This document shows, one piece after another, positions 1 to 8,871 of a stretch of DNA of 62,808 nucleotides (positions are counted from its first letter, which is position 1; each line of letters starts with the position of its first letter). Both the position numbers and the translations under genes were made by a program. Source of the stretch: Candidatus Pseudobutyricicoccus lothianensis. GTDB taxonomy: Bacteria > Bacillota > Clostridia > Oscillospirales > Butyricicoccaceae. The stretch is taken from contig CAJFRA010000010.1 of the NCBI GenBank assembly GCA_904419295.1, positions 1 through 62,808 of the forward strand, written 5' to 3'. The notes under the pieces were generated by a model. The model was not told the DNA's origin. It did no database searches and saw only the letters and a program-made list of their open reading frames with translations.

Positions 1-22
1 CAGGCAGTCCACAGACTGCCTG
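1..22. repeat. Inverted repeat downstream of secA
   Basis: A 9-bp inverted repeat (CAGGCAGTC / GACTGCCTG around a 4-nt loop) lies about 100 bases past the secA stop. It could be half of a terminator whose T-run lies outside the window. Nothing else is recognised in positions 23-125. Confidence 0.35.
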
Positions 23-125
23 GGGAGGGGCGCCACGCCGCCGTTGAAAAGGCTGTACAGCCGGTGCCACCCGACATGGCCGCCGGCCCCTGCCGGCCCC
101 GTTATGGCCGTCCGCCCGTGCGGAC

Positions 126-2870
126 CTATTCGTTTTTACCGCAGCATTTCTTATACTTTAAGCCGCTGCCGCAGGGGCAGGGATCGTTGCGGCCCGGTTT
201 TTTGCCGGAGCGCACCGGCTGCTTGGTCCGGGAGCCGTCATCGGCGCCCGCAGTGGCAGTGGGTTTCATCATCTGCTCCCGCTGAGGGGCGTTTTGGCCC
301 ACCACACGGGCGATGAAGATGGTGCGGGCGGTATCGTCCTTGATCTCGTTGATCATCTCATCGAACATATCAAAGCCTTCCCGCTTGTAGGCCACCACCG
401 GGTCCTGCTGGGCGTAGGCCTGCAGGCCGATGCCCCGGCGCAGCTCGTGCATGGCGTCGATGTGGTCCATCCAGTGGGTGTCCACCACTTTCAGCAGGAT
501 GACCCGTTCCAGCTCACGCATCAGCTGCTCACCCAGCTGCTGTTCCTTGGCTTCGTAGACGGCCATGGCCTTTTCTTGCAGCTGTTCGATCAGCTCTTTG
601 GGGGTCAGCTTGTCCAGGTCTTCCGGAGTGAATGTCATTTCGCCGGGCTGCAGGAACACTTTTTCCCAGCGCTTGACGATCTCTTCGGCCTGCCAGGTAT
701 CCAGGTAATTGTGTTCGCCTACCACGCTCTGCACAGAACGGGCCACGCTATCCCGGATCATGGCCTGGATGGAGGATTTCAGGTTTTCGCCATCCAGCAC
801 TTTGCGGCGCTGGTCGTAGATGATCTCGCGCTGGCGGTTCATCACGTCGTCGTAATCCAGCGTATATTTGCGGGATTGGAAGTTCCGGCCTTCCACCTTG
901 CTCTGGGCCGATTCAATGGCGTTGCTCAGGATCTTCTGGTCGATGGGGGTGTCGTCGTCCAGGCCCAGTTTGTCCAGCATACCGGAGATCCGGTCGGAGC
1001 CGAACAGGCGCATCAAATCGTCTTCCAGGGAGATGTAGAACCGGCTTTCGCCCGGGTCGCCCTGGCGGCCGGCACGGCCGCGGAGCTGGTTGTCGATGCG
1101 GCGGGATTCGTGGCGCTCGGTGCCAATGATGCACAGGCCGCCGGCCTGGCGCACGAACTCCGCATCCTTTTTGGTGGATTCTTCGTATTTTTTCAGGCTC
1201 TGCTTGTAGTTTTCCCGGGCTGCCAAAATATCCGGGTTGTCCGTATCCGCATAGCCGGTGGCTTCGGCGATGATCTCCTCGGGGTAACCGGCCCGCACCA
1301 GGTCTTCGCGGGCCATGGCCTCGGGGTTGCCGCCCAGCATGATATCGGTGCCGCGGCCTGCCATGTTGGTGGCAATGGTCACCGCATAGGGCTTGCCGGC
1401 CTGGGCCACGATGGCCGCTTCTTTTTCGTGGTATTTGGCGTTCAGCACCTGGTGCTTGATGCCCTCCCGCTTCAGCATTTTGCTGAGCTGTTCGGATTTT
1501 TCAATGGAGATGGTGCCCACCAGCACAGGCTGGCCCTTTTTGTTGCACTCGATGATCTTGTTGATCACCGCCCGGTATTTGCCCTGCTCGGTCTTGTAGA
1601 CGGCGTCGGGCAGATCCTTGCGCTGCAAGGGCTTGTTGGTGGGGATCTCGATGACGTCCAGCTTGTAGATCTGGCGGAACTCGTCTTCTTCGGTCAGGGC
1701 GGTACCCGTCATGCCGGACAGCTTTTCATACAGGCGGAAGAAGTTTTGGAATGTGATGGTGGCCAGGGTCTTGCTCTCCCGCAGCACGGTCACTTTTTCC
1801 TTGGCTTCGATGGCCTGGTGGAGCCCTTCGTTGTACCGGCGGCCGAACATCAGGCGGCCGGTGAACTCATCCACAATGATGATCTGCCCATCCCGCACCA
1901 CATAGTCCACATCCCGCTTCATGCAGCCGTGGGCCTTGATGGCCTGGTTGATGTGGTGCATCAGGGTGGTGTTCTCCGGGTCGGTCAGGTTGTCCACATG
2001 GAAGTATTTTTCCGCCTTGGTGACGCCCCGGGGCGTGATGGTGGCAGTCTTGCCTTTTTCGTCGATGATATAGTCCGCCTCGATGTCGTCCTGGCTTTCT
2101 TTGGCGTCCACTTCCACCACTTTCAGCGAGGACAGGGTGCGGACAAAGTCGTCGGCCTGCTTGTACAGGTCGGTGCTCTTATCCCCCTGGCCGGAAATGA
2201 TCAGCGGCGTGCGGGCCTCGTCGATCAAAATGGAGTCCACTTCGTCCACGATGGCGAACACATGGCCCCGCTGCACCATATCCCGCTTGTAGATGGCCAT
2301 GTTGTCCCGCAGGTAGTCAAAGCCCAGCTCGTTGTTGGTGCCGTATGTGATGTCGCAGGCATAAGCGGCCCGGCGCTGGTCGTTGTTCATCTCATGCAGG
2401 ATAGTGCCGCAGGTCAGGCCCATCCAGCGGTAGACTTTGCCCATCCAGTCGCTGTCGCGCTTGGCCAAATAGTCGTTCACCGTGACGATGTGCACGCCCC
2501 GGCCGGTCAGGGCGTTGAGGTAGGCAGGCATGGTGGCCACCAGGGTCTTGCCTTCACCCGTCTTCATTTCGGCGATGCGGCCCTGGTGCAGCACGATGCC
2601 GCCGATGACCTGCACCCGGTAGGGCTTCATGCCCAGCACGCGCCAAGCGGCTTCCCGGCAGGCGGCAAAAGCTTCGGGCAAAAGGTCTTCCAGCGTCTCG
2701 CCTTTTTGGTAGCGGTCTTTGAATTCCTGGGTCTTGGCTTTCAAGGCCTCGTCACTCAAAGCGCTGTACTGGTCTTCCAGCGCTTCCACCGCTTTGACCA
2801 GCGGTTCAATTTTTTTCAGCTCTTTGGTGCTGGAATCGCCGAAGAGCCTTTTGAGAAACGAACTTGCCAT
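126..2870 (-). CDS. secA: Preprotein translocase ATPase SecA
   Basis: 914 residues, close to the usual length for the family. SecA is the cytosolic ATPase motor that pushes unfolded preproteins through SecYEG. Visible features are the Walker A site GEGKT around residue 105, the DEAD-like DEVDSI segment near 210, the [10 protein letters not shown] helicase motif near 625, and a C-terminal zinc-binding tail [13 protein letters not shown] that normally contacts SecB and lipids. The start is preceded by AGGTGA on the minus strand. The fumarylacetoacetate-hydrolase-like gene lies upstream with only 49 bases between them, so the two may be cotranscribed. Confidence 0.98.
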   Translation of the reverse strand: MASSFLKRLFGDSSTKELKKIEPLVKAVEALEDQYSALSDEALKAKTQEFKDRYQKGETLEDLLPEAFAACREAAWRVLGMKPYRVQVIGGIVLHQGRIAEMKTGEGKTLVATMPAYLNALTGRGVHIVTVNDYLAKRDSDWMGKVYRWMGLTCGTILHEMNNDQRRAAYACDITYGTNNELGFDYLRDNMAIYKRDMVQRGHVFAIVDEVDSILIDEARTPLIISGQGDKSTDLYKQADDFVRTLSSLKVVEVDAKESQDDIEADYIIDEKGKTATITPRGVTKAEKYFHVDNLTDPENTTLMHHINQAIKAHGCMKRDVDYVVRDGQIIIVDEFTGRLMFGRRYNEGLHQAIEAKEKVTVLRESKTLATITFQNFFRLYEKLSGMTGTALTEEDEFRQIYKLDVIEIPTNKPLQRKDLPDAVYKTEQGKYRAVINKIIECNKKGQPVLVGTISIEKSEQLSKMLKREGIKHQVLNAKYHEKEAAIVAQAGKPYAVTIATNMAGRGTDIMLGGNPEAMAREDLVRAGYPEEIIAEATGYADTDNPDILAARENYKQSLKKYEESTKKDAEFVRQAGGLCIIGTERHESRRIDNQLRGRAGRQGDPGESRFYISLEDDLMRLFGSDRISGMLDKLGLDDDTPIDQKILSNAIESAQSKVEGRNFQSRKYTLDYDDVMNRQREIIYDQRRKVLDGENLKSSIQAMIRDSVARSVQSVVGEHNYLDTWQAEEIVKRWEKVFLQPGEMTFTPEDLDKLTPKELIEQLQEKAMAVYEAKEQQLGEQLMRELERVILLKVVDTHWMDHIDAMHELRRGIGLQAYAQQDPVVAYKREGFDMFDEMINEIKDDTARTIFIARVVGQNAPQREQMMKPTATAGADDGSRTKQPVRSGKKPGRNDPCPCGSGLKYKKCCGKNE

Positions 2871-2919
2871 GGTTTTTCTTCACCTAATTCTTCTATAGTG
2901 TATTGTATGTTTCACGCGA

Positions 2920-3798
2920 TCATCCAATGGGGTTGCGCAGCACGCCGATGGGCGGGATCTCACATTCCACCACATCGCCCTTTTGCAAAAAGCGGGGCGG
3001 CTGAAAGCCCATGCCCACGCCGCCCGGCGTGCCGGTGGCGATGATGTCGCCCGGCTCTAAGGTCATGCCGGCGGAAAGTTCCGAGAGGATGGTGGGCAGA
3101 TCGGTCAGGAACAGGCGGGTGTTGGAGTGCTGCCGCTCCTGGCCGTTGACCCGGGAGATCACGTCGGTCTCCACCGGGAAAGGCAGGGCGCTTTTGTGCA
3201 GGATGCAGGGCCCCAAAGCCGCATAGGTATCCAGGCTCTTGCCCCGGAACCACTGGGCGTGCTGTTTTTGCAGCCTGCGGGAAGAGAGATCGTTGAAGAC
3301 CGAATAGCCGAAAATATAGTCTTCCGCCTGCTCCGGCGGGATATCCCGGCCCTGTTTGCCGATGATGACCGCCAGTTCCACTTCGTAATCCAGCTGTTCG
3401 TCCAGGTCGAAGCGGCTTTCCACCACTTCGCCCGTGCCCAGCAGCCGGATGGCCCGTTTGCCGAAATACACCGCGTGGGAAGGGCCTGTTTGGGCAGGCA
3501 AGTCGGCCTTGGTCTCCTCCCGGTGGTCTTTGTAGTTGACGCCCACGCACAAAATGTCGTGCAGCGGCCGGGGGATGGGTGCCAATAGCTCCGTCTGTTC
3601 CAGCGGGATGGCGCCCGCACCGCTCTCCATGGCCTGCCGCAGCACGGGCAGCTCTTGGGGCTGCAGGGTGACGAACAGTTGCTCCATGGTGACCAGGTCG
3701 CGGCCCAACAGAGGGCCCAAGGGCAGCACGCCCTGGCCATCGGCCGTCAGCAGACCTAAGGCGACGGTCCCCCCGTGGCGGTAGCGGATGAATTTCAT
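2920..3798 (-). CDS. Fumarylacetoacetate hydrolase family protein
   Basis: 292 residues. The C-terminal two thirds carries the FAH fold signature: VGVNYKDH near residue 80, then the DYEVELAVIIGK metal-binding stretch and the FNDLSSR segment. The C-terminus has the usual TGTPGGVGMGF loop. Members hydrolyse or isomerise C-C bonds in 2-oxo acid intermediates such as 2-hydroxyhepta-2,4-dienedioate. The substrate cannot be set from sequence. The ATG at 3798 was chosen because AGGAAGGAG lies 10 bases upstream; an earlier in-frame start would add 30 residues without homology. Confidence 0.9.
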   Translation of the reverse strand: MKFIRYRHGGTVALGLLTADGQGVLPLGPLLGRDLVTMEQLFVTLQPQELPVLRQAMESGAGAIPLEQTELLAPIPRPLHDILCVGVNYKDHREETKADLPAQTGPSHAVYFGKRAIRLLGTGEVVESRFDLDEQLDYEVELAVIIGKQGRDIPPEQAEDYIFGYSVFNDLSSRRLQKQHAQWFRGKSLDTYAALGPCILHKSALPFPVETDVISRVNGQERQHSNTRLFLTDLPTILSELSAGMTLEPGDIIATGTPGGVGMGFQPPRFLQKGDVVECEIPPIGVLRNPIG

Positions 3799-3959
3799 AG
3801 GGCAGTGCTCCTTCCTGGCAAATGGCAGTGGGCCATTTCGTTCATTGGCTAGGCATACGAAAATCAATTCTACCACAGTATACCACACTTTTTCAAAAAA
3901 GATATAGAATTATTGTAAATCTATACAACAAGCAGGGCAGAGCCTGCCGGAAGCCGGGC

Positions 3960-4002
3960 TTGACTTTTACTATTATCGATAGTACTATTGAAAATAGTAA
4001 AA
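3960..4002 (+). promoter_or_regulatory. padR promoter with overlapping palindromic operator
   Basis: A -35 TTGACT (3960-3965) and a -10 TACTAT (3983-3988) are 17 bases apart. Over them lies a perfect 10-bp inverted repeat, TTTTACTATT (3965-3974) with its complement at 3993-4002. Extra ACTAT/ATAGT half sites fill the middle. This is the pattern of an autorepressed PadR-family promoter: the regulator would block RNA polymerase directly. Confidence 0.75.
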
Positions 4003-4014
4003 GGAGGGATCCCT

Positions 4015-4542
4015 ATGTCATCCATCGATCTGGCGATCCTGGGCATGGTATTGGAAGAGCCCCGGAGCGCCTACGACATCCAAAAAGATGTGGAATACCA
4101 TCATTTTTCCCGCTGGACGAAGATCAGCGTCCCGTCTGTCTACCGCAAAGTCCTCCAGCTCCAGCAGCAGGGGTATTTGAAAAGCGACAGGGTGCAAGGG
4201 GACAAAGGGGCAGGCAAAGCGGTCTATGCCATCACCGAACGGGGAAAGGCCTATTTTCGGGAATTGATGGGCCGGTATGCCAGCCAGCCGGTGCCGCTGC
4301 AATTTGATCTGAACGTGGTGGTCACCAATCTCAACAAGCTGGAAAAGGAAGAGTCTTTCCAATACCTGGACCAGCTGCGGGCGTCCATCCAGCGCTCGGC
4401 CCAAACAGCGGAGCAGCAGGCGGCCGCCTTTGCCCAGATCCCCCTGGTGGGGCGGACGGTCTTTGACCAGCAAAGGCTCGTCTACCAAGCGCTGCTGGAA
4501 TGGCTGGATGGTTTTGCGGAGCAATGGAAGCATGGGCAATGA
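4015..4542 (+). CDS. PadR family transcriptional regulator
   Basis: 175 residues. The N-terminal winged helix is typical of PadR: SSIDLAILGMVLEEPRSAYD with the conserved Y-D-I step, then PSVYRKVLQLQQQGYLKS as the recognition helix and wing. The C-terminal half is a helical dimerisation region, as in the longer PadR/Vir subclass. PadR-type repressors bind phenolic or planar aromatic ligands and release DNA. AAAGGAGGG sits 7 bases before the ATG at 4015. Its own palindromic operator lies just upstream. The last 11 bases overlap the start of yjdF, so the two are cotranscribed. Confidence 0.93.
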   Translation: MSSIDLAILGMVLEEPRSAYDIQKDVEYHHFSRWTKISVPSVYRKVLQLQQQGYLKSDRVQGDKGAGKAVYAITERGKAYFRELMGRYASQPVPLQFDLNVVVTNLNKLEKEESFQYLDQLRASIQRSAQTAEQQAAAFAQIPLVGRTVFDQQRLVYQALLEWLDGFAEQWKHGQ

Positions 4543-4960
4543 AGGGGCAGCCCAATGCCGCTTGACGGTATTTTTTGAGCCGCCGTTTTGGGTCGGGGTC
4601 TATGAGCGGCAGGAAGGGGGCTGCTATACGGTGAGTAAAATGACATTTGGCGCTGAACCCAAGGAGTATGAAGTGTATGCCTTTGTGCTGAAGACCTGGA
4701 GCCGGTGGCAGTTCAGCCCTGCTGTGGAGGCCCAAGGGTGGGCTGCCCGGCAGAGCAACCCCAAGCGCAGGCAGCGGGAGATCCGCCGCCAGCTGCAAAG
4801 CAGTGGCGTTGGTACGAAGGCCCAGCAGGCCCTCAGCTTGCAGCGCGAACAGAACAAGTGCCAGCGCAAGGCCGGCAGCCGCGCTCAGCGCCAAGAGGAG
4901 GAAGCACGCCGGTATGCCCTGCGGCAGCAGAAGAAAAAAGAGAAGCACCGGGGGCGGTGA
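4532..4960 (+). CDS. yjdF: YjdF family protein (DUF2992)
   Basis: 142 residues with strong family marks: LTVFFEPPFWVGVYER near the N-terminus, KMTFGAEPKEYEVYAF, FSPAV, NPKRRQREIRR, QALSLQREQNK, and the basic C-terminal tail QQKKKEKHRGR. In other Firmicutes this gene is the usual target of the yjdF riboswitch, which senses azaaromatic compounds. Its biochemical role is not known to me. Here no such riboswitch is visible and the gene instead overlaps a padR gene. The start at 4532 lies inside padR, giving translational coupling. Confidence 0.92.
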   Translation: MGNEGAAQCRLTVFFEPPFWVGVYERQEGGCYTVSKMTFGAEPKEYEVYAFVLKTWSRWQFSPAVEAQGWAARQSNPKRRQREIRRQLQSSGVGTKAQQALSLQREQNKCQRKAGSRAQRQEEEARRYALRQQKKKEKHRGR

Positions 4961-5138
4961 CCAGCCGGGTTTACGCTTCTTGTACAAAAGCAAGGGGAAA
5001 AGATTGTAAAAACAGCCTGATGCGCCGGGAAAGAGGCAATGATACAATTATATTTAAGATAGGAAATAAGACGGCCCAGGGCAAGGGCTGCTGGGCGGCC
5101 ACTGGGAAGGGAGAAAGGCAGAATGGAGGGCAAAGCGC

Positions 5139-5843
5139 ATGAAGAAGAAGGCCATATTGGGGATCGGTTTGAGCGTTCTGGCGACTGCTGCCGCAGGCGT
5201 CGCTTTGTTCCAATGGGTTGCCCAGCCCCGCTATCAGCTGGGCGATATTTATGAGCGGTATTATGTGGTGGAAAATACCCCGGTGGAGATCGAACCGGTG
5301 ACCATCGACCTGACCGAGTATGCCGGGGCAGGGGAGGACGCTTGGGAGAACGCAGATGTGCCGCTTTACAGCGACCCCCATTGTGAGATCCGCATGACTA
5401 CCGTGCGCCCCGACGGCGACGGCACCTACGAAGTCTATTTCCTGGCGACCAACCATTTGGAGGAGGGCATCTATTTTACCGCACCGGAGCGCTGTTTTTT
5501 CGATGAAGCGGGAAACCATCAATCGGAATTCACCGGACGGATCGAGATGGAGACCGACCAGGGCTGGCTGCCCTGCTTTTGGGGCGCACCAGGCGGATTC
5601 AATGAGGTGAACGAATGGGGCATTCAGCTATACAACCTGGAGTATTCGGAATGGGTCCAGGAGGAAGACGGGAAGGAGCGGGAAGAGAATCCGTTGCTCC
5701 GGCAGGTGGAGACCGGCCAGGTGACGCTGCGGTTCCAAGGCATCTGGCAGAACCATTGGCAGCTGAAAGGCCGGGCTGTGGAGGAAGCGCCGCTGCCGCT
5801 GCACCGGGGGCCGCGGCCATGGGAAACCGAGCTGCCTGCATGA
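5139..5843 (+). CDS. Membrane-anchored or secreted protein, unknown function
   Basis: 234 residues. One hydrophobic segment at residues 4-26 follows an MKKK start, so the protein is probably anchored with its bulk outside the cell. The rest is acidic and rich in aromatic residues. No domain is recognised. The region around GTYEVYFLATNHLEEGIYFTAP and LRFQGIWQNHWQLKG looks like beta strands of an Ig-like or lipocalin-like fold, which is only an impression. A GGAGG lies 9 bases before the ATG. The gene stands alone and ends at a clear terminator. Confidence 0.75.
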   Translation: MKKKAILGIGLSVLATAAAGVALFQWVAQPRYQLGDIYERYYVVENTPVEIEPVTIDLTEYAGAGEDAWENADVPLYSDPHCEIRMTTVRPDGDGTYEVYFLATNHLEEGIYFTAPERCFFDEAGNHQSEFTGRIEMETDQGWLPCFWGAPGGFNEVNEWGIQLYNLEYSEWVQEEDGKEREENPLLRQVETGQVTLRFQGIWQNHWQLKGRAVEEAPLPLHRGPRPWETELPA

Positions 5844-5856
5844 GGGGCGGAACTTG

Positions 5857-5888
5857 AGAGGGAGACCAGTTGGGGCTCCCTCTTTTTG
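5857..5888 (+). terminator. Rho-independent terminator
   Basis: An AGAGGGAG / CTCCCTCT stem with an 11-nt loop is followed by TTTTT. It lies 14 bases after the stop of the gene ending at 5843. Confidence 0.8.
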
Positions 5889-5964
5889 TGCCGGGAAAAG
5901 GGAGGAAAAGGCGCCTTTGGCCGCCGGAGGGCGGTGAAAATCACACAAACTGCGGAAAAGCGTA

Positions 5965-5994
5965 TAGACAGAGGGCGGGGGCATCATATATAAT
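5965..5994 (+). promoter_or_regulatory. Likely promoter of prfB
   Basis: A perfect -10 TATAAT (5989-5994) is preceded at 18 bases by TAGACA (5965-5970). Transcription would begin near 6001, about 20 bases before the prfB start. Confidence 0.6.
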
Positions 5995-6020
5995 AAAGGG
6001 TACTTATGGGAGGTATCGGA

Positions 6021-7139
6021 ATGATACAGTTAGAAGAACTGCGAACCAATTTGACCAATATAAAACCGGAACTCATGGAGCTGCGGGGCGCGCTGGACCT
6101 GGAGACCGGCGCCCAGGAAGTGGAGCAGCTGGAAAAACAGACTGCCCAGCCCGGCTTTTGGGATCAACCGGAGAATTCCCAAAAAGTGCTCCAGCGCATC
6201 AAACAGCTCAAGGACAAAGCCCAGCAATACGCCAAACTGGAAGGGCTGTATAACGACACCCTGGAGCTGATCGACCTGGCCCTGGAAGAAGGGGACGAGA
6301 GCCTTTATGCCGAAGTGCAAAAAGACTACGACACCTTCCAGCAGGAGATGGAGAGCCAGAAGCTGGCCACCCTGCTCAAAGGGGAATACGACAAGAACAA
6401 CGCCATCATGTCCTTCCACGCCGGGGCAGGCGGCACCGAGGCCCAGGATTGGACGGGCATGCTCTACCGCATGTACACCCACTGGGCGGAACGGCGGGGC
6501 TTCCGCTATAAGATCTTGGACTACATCGGCGGGGAAGAAGCGGGCATCAAAAGCGCGGACATCCTCATCGAGGGGGAGAACGCCTTTGGCTACCTGAAAA
6601 GCGAAATGGGCGTGCACCGGCTGGTGCGGGTCTCGCCCTTTGACGCTTCGGGCCGCCGCCACACCTCGTTTGCGGCGGTGGAAGTGATGCCCGAGATGAC
6701 CGACGATGTGGACATTGAGATCCGCCCGGAGGATTTGAAAGTGGACACCTACCGCTCCGGCGGCGCCGGCGGCCAGCACGTCAACAAGACGGAATCCGCC
6801 ATCCGCATCACCCACATCCCCTCGGGCGTCATCGTGGCCTGCCAGAACGAGCGCAGCCAGCACCAGAACCGGGAAGTGGCCATGCGCATGCTGAAATCCA
6901 AGCTGATGGAGATCAAAGAGCGGGAACACCTGGATAAGATCGAAGACATCAAGGGCGAACAGAAGAAGATCGAATGGGGCAGCCAGATCCGCTCCTACGT
7001 CTTCATGCCCTACACGCTGGTGAAGGACCACCGCACCGGCTATGAAAACGGCAACATCCAGGCCGTGATGGACGGAGATCTGGATGGCTTTATCAATGCA
7101 TATCTAAAGGCCGCGGCCACAGGAAACTGGGCGAAGTAA
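6021..7139 (+). CDS. prfB: Peptide chain release factor 2
   Basis: 372 residues. RF2 releases finished peptides at UGA and UAA. The anticodon-like tripeptide is SPF (RVSPFDASGRRHTSF) and the catalytic loop is GGAGGQHVNKTESA with the GGQ motif. The start at 6021 is chosen because GGGAGG lies 8 bases upstream; the ATG at 6006 overlaps that site. Many bacteria carry an in-frame UGA and a programmed +1 frameshift near codon 25. Here that stretch reads straight through (RGALDLETG, with no UGA), so autoregulatory frameshifting is absent. Confidence 0.97.
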   Translation: MIQLEELRTNLTNIKPELMELRGALDLETGAQEVEQLEKQTAQPGFWDQPENSQKVLQRIKQLKDKAQQYAKLEGLYNDTLELIDLALEEGDESLYAEVQKDYDTFQQEMESQKLATLLKGEYDKNNAIMSFHAGAGGTEAQDWTGMLYRMYTHWAERRGFRYKILDYIGGEEAGIKSADILIEGENAFGYLKSEMGVHRLVRVSPFDASGRRHTSFAAVEVMPEMTDDVDIEIRPEDLKVDTYRSGGAGGQHVNKTESAIRITHIPSGVIVACQNERSQHQNREVAMRMLKSKLMEIKEREHLDKIEDIKGEQKKIEWGSQIRSYVFMPYTLVKDHRTGYENGNIQAVMDGDLDGFINAYLKAAATGNWAK

Positions 7140-7148
7140 GGCGGTTTG

Positions 7149-7179
7149 CCCCGCTGCCCCATGGGGTCAGCGGGGTTTT
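7149..7179 (+). terminator. Rho-independent terminator after prfB
   Basis: A GC-rich stem CCCCGCTG... / ...CAGCGGGG is followed by TTTT. It begins about 10 bases after the prfB stop. Confidence 0.8.
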
Positions 7180-7265
7180 GCTCCATTTTGATCCACCCAT
7201 ACGAGGGTCGCCGCCTCTGTGGCGGCGCTTATTCGTTTTTCACCCCTTTGCGAAAGGAGACCAAC

Positions 7266-8033
7266 ATGCGTATTTTGGCAGTGGGCGACGTGTGCGGCGC
7301 CCCTGGGCTCCAGGTGCTGGAGCGGCGGCTGCACGGGCTGCAAAAATTGGAACAGATCGACCTGACCATCGTCAACGGCGAAAACGCCAACATGCGGGGG
7401 CTGACCCCCCAACAGGCCCAGCGGATCTTTGACTGCGGCGCCGATGTGATCACCCTGGGCAACCACAGCTTCGCCCAGCGCTCCATCTGCGATTACCTGG
7501 ATGACAACAGCCGGATCCTGCGCCCGCTGAACATGGCGCCCCAGCTGCCGGGGGGCGGCGTCTGCCGCCTGGATTGGAACGGGGTGCCGGTCTGCGTGGT
7601 CAACCTGATGGGCCGGCTCAACATGGATTTCCACTCTTCCGACCCCTTTGCCGCCATGGATGCCCTGCTGAAAAAAGAGGAGGCCCAGGTGGTGCTGGTG
7701 GATTTCCACGCTGAGGCCACCAGCGAGAAAAAAGCGTTGGGCTATTTTCTGGATGGCCGGGCCAGTGCAGTCTACGGCACCCACACCCATGTGCAGACGG
7801 CAGACGAACATGTGCTGCCCCAGGGCACCGGCTACATCACCGATGTGGGCATGACGGGTGCTTTGGAATCGGTGATCGGCGTGCGGTATGAGCAGTCGGT
7901 GTCCTATTTCCGGGGAGATCTGGGCCCGCGGTTCGCCTCCAGCGAGCTGGACCTGGCGGTGCAGGGCGCCATATTCGACATTGAGGAAAAGACAGGCCGC
8001 TGTACCGGGGTGCAGCGGGTCACTGTGCGGTAA
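7266..8033 (+). CDS. YmdB-type calcineurin-like phosphodiesterase (TIGR00282)
   Basis: 255 residues. Metallophosphoesterase motifs appear in order: VGDVCGAPG at the N-terminus, NGENAN near residue 38, GNHSF near 66, VDFHAEATSEKKA near 150, and GTHTHVQTAD near 175. In Bacillus, YmdB hydrolyses cyclic mononucleotides and affects the switch between motility and biofilm. GAAAGGAGA lies 6 bases before the ATG at 7266. Only 15 bases separate it from the next gene, so an operon of three genes (through 10407) is likely. Confidence 0.92.
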   Translation: MRILAVGDVCGAPGLQVLERRLHGLQKLEQIDLTIVNGENANMRGLTPQQAQRIFDCGADVITLGNHSFAQRSICDYLDDNSRILRPLNMAPQLPGGGVCRLDWNGVPVCVVNLMGRLNMDFHSSDPFAAMDALLKKEEAQVVLVDFHAEATSEKKALGYFLDGRASAVYGTHTHVQTADEHVLPQGTGYITDVGMTGALESVIGVRYEQSVSYFRGDLGPRFASSELDLAVQGAIFDIEEKTGRCTGVQRVTVR

Positions 8034-8048
8034 AGACAGGAGCGCGCA

Positions 8049-8867
8049 ATGGAAAATTGGATCCAAAAGACCGGAACGGCAGGGGCGGCGGCCTGCTACG
8101 CGCCCCAGCTGCTGGGGCACCCTGGGGTGCGCCATGTGTATACCACCCGCCAAGGCGGCGTCAGCCAAGGGGTATTCGCCAGCCTGAACTTCCGCCACAC
8201 CGGCGACGGGCCGGAAAACATCCGGGAAAATTGCAGCCGGGCCGCGGCCTGGGTGGGCCGCCGCTACGAAGACATCGTCCGCACCCGGCAGGAACACACC
8301 GACCGCATCGACGTGGTGCGGCAGTGGGCGCCGGGCATCCGCATCGGTTTTGACGGCCAGGGCCCCAGCGACGGCTTGGTCACCAACGTGCCGGGCGTCT
8401 GCCTGATGGGCTTTTACGCCGATTGCCAGTTGATCTTTTTTTACGACAAACGCAACCGGGCCATCGGCTGCGTCCATTCCGGCTGGCGGGGCACGGCCCA
8501 GGGCATTGCGGAAAAGACCATTGCCATCATGGCCCGGGAATACGGCACCCAGCCCCAGGACCTGGTGTGCGCCATCGGTCCCTCCATCTGCCAGGATTGC
8601 TTTGAGACCGATGCAGACGTGGGACAGCAGCTGGAAGAGCGCTTTGGGCCGGAAGTAAACCGGTTTTGTGTGAAAAAAGGGGCAAAATACCACTGGGATA
8701 CCAAGGCGCTCAACGCCTGGCGGCTGCGGGAAGCCGGGGTGCCCGCCGGGCAGATCGCCGTGTGCCCCTTGTGCACCTGCTGCGGCGACGGGGACCTGTG
8801 GTGGTCCCACCGGCGGCAGGGGACGGACCGGGGCGTCCATGCCGGGCTGATCGCCCTGGAGGGGTGA
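8049..8867 (+). CDS. pgeF: PgeF/YfiH/LACC1 family multicopper-fold enzyme
   Basis: 272 residues. Conserved family segments are seen: HVYTTRQGGVSQG near the N-terminus, VRTRQEHTDRI, GLVTNVPGVCLMGFYADC, GCVHSGWRGTAQGIAEKT, GPSICQDCFE and CPLCTCC near the C-terminus. The two His and the Cys of these motifs form the zinc site. Bacterial members have been linked to peptidoglycan editing, and LACC1-type homologues act on purine nucleosides. The precise activity here is not known. AGGAG precedes the ATG. The gene is followed after 4 bases by the lipoprotein gene. Confidence 0.9.
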   Translation: MENWIQKTGTAGAAACYAPQLLGHPGVRHVYTTRQGGVSQGVFASLNFRHTGDGPENIRENCSRAAAWVGRRYEDIVRTRQEHTDRIDVVRQWAPGIRIGFDGQGPSDGLVTNVPGVCLMGFYADCQLIFFYDKRNRAIGCVHSGWRGTAQGIAEKTIAIMAREYGTQPQDLVCAIGPSICQDCFETDADVGQQLEERFGPEVNRFCVKKGAKYHWDTKALNAWRLREAGVPAGQIAVCPLCTCCGDGDLWWSHRRQGTDRGVHAGLIALEG

Positions 8868-8871
8868 GCCG

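Noticed and set aside
294-3044. A 916-residue open frame on the plus strand opposite secA
   Set aside because: It is the antisense of a well-conserved gene in GC-rich DNA, with no ribosome binding site and composition typical of shadow frames.
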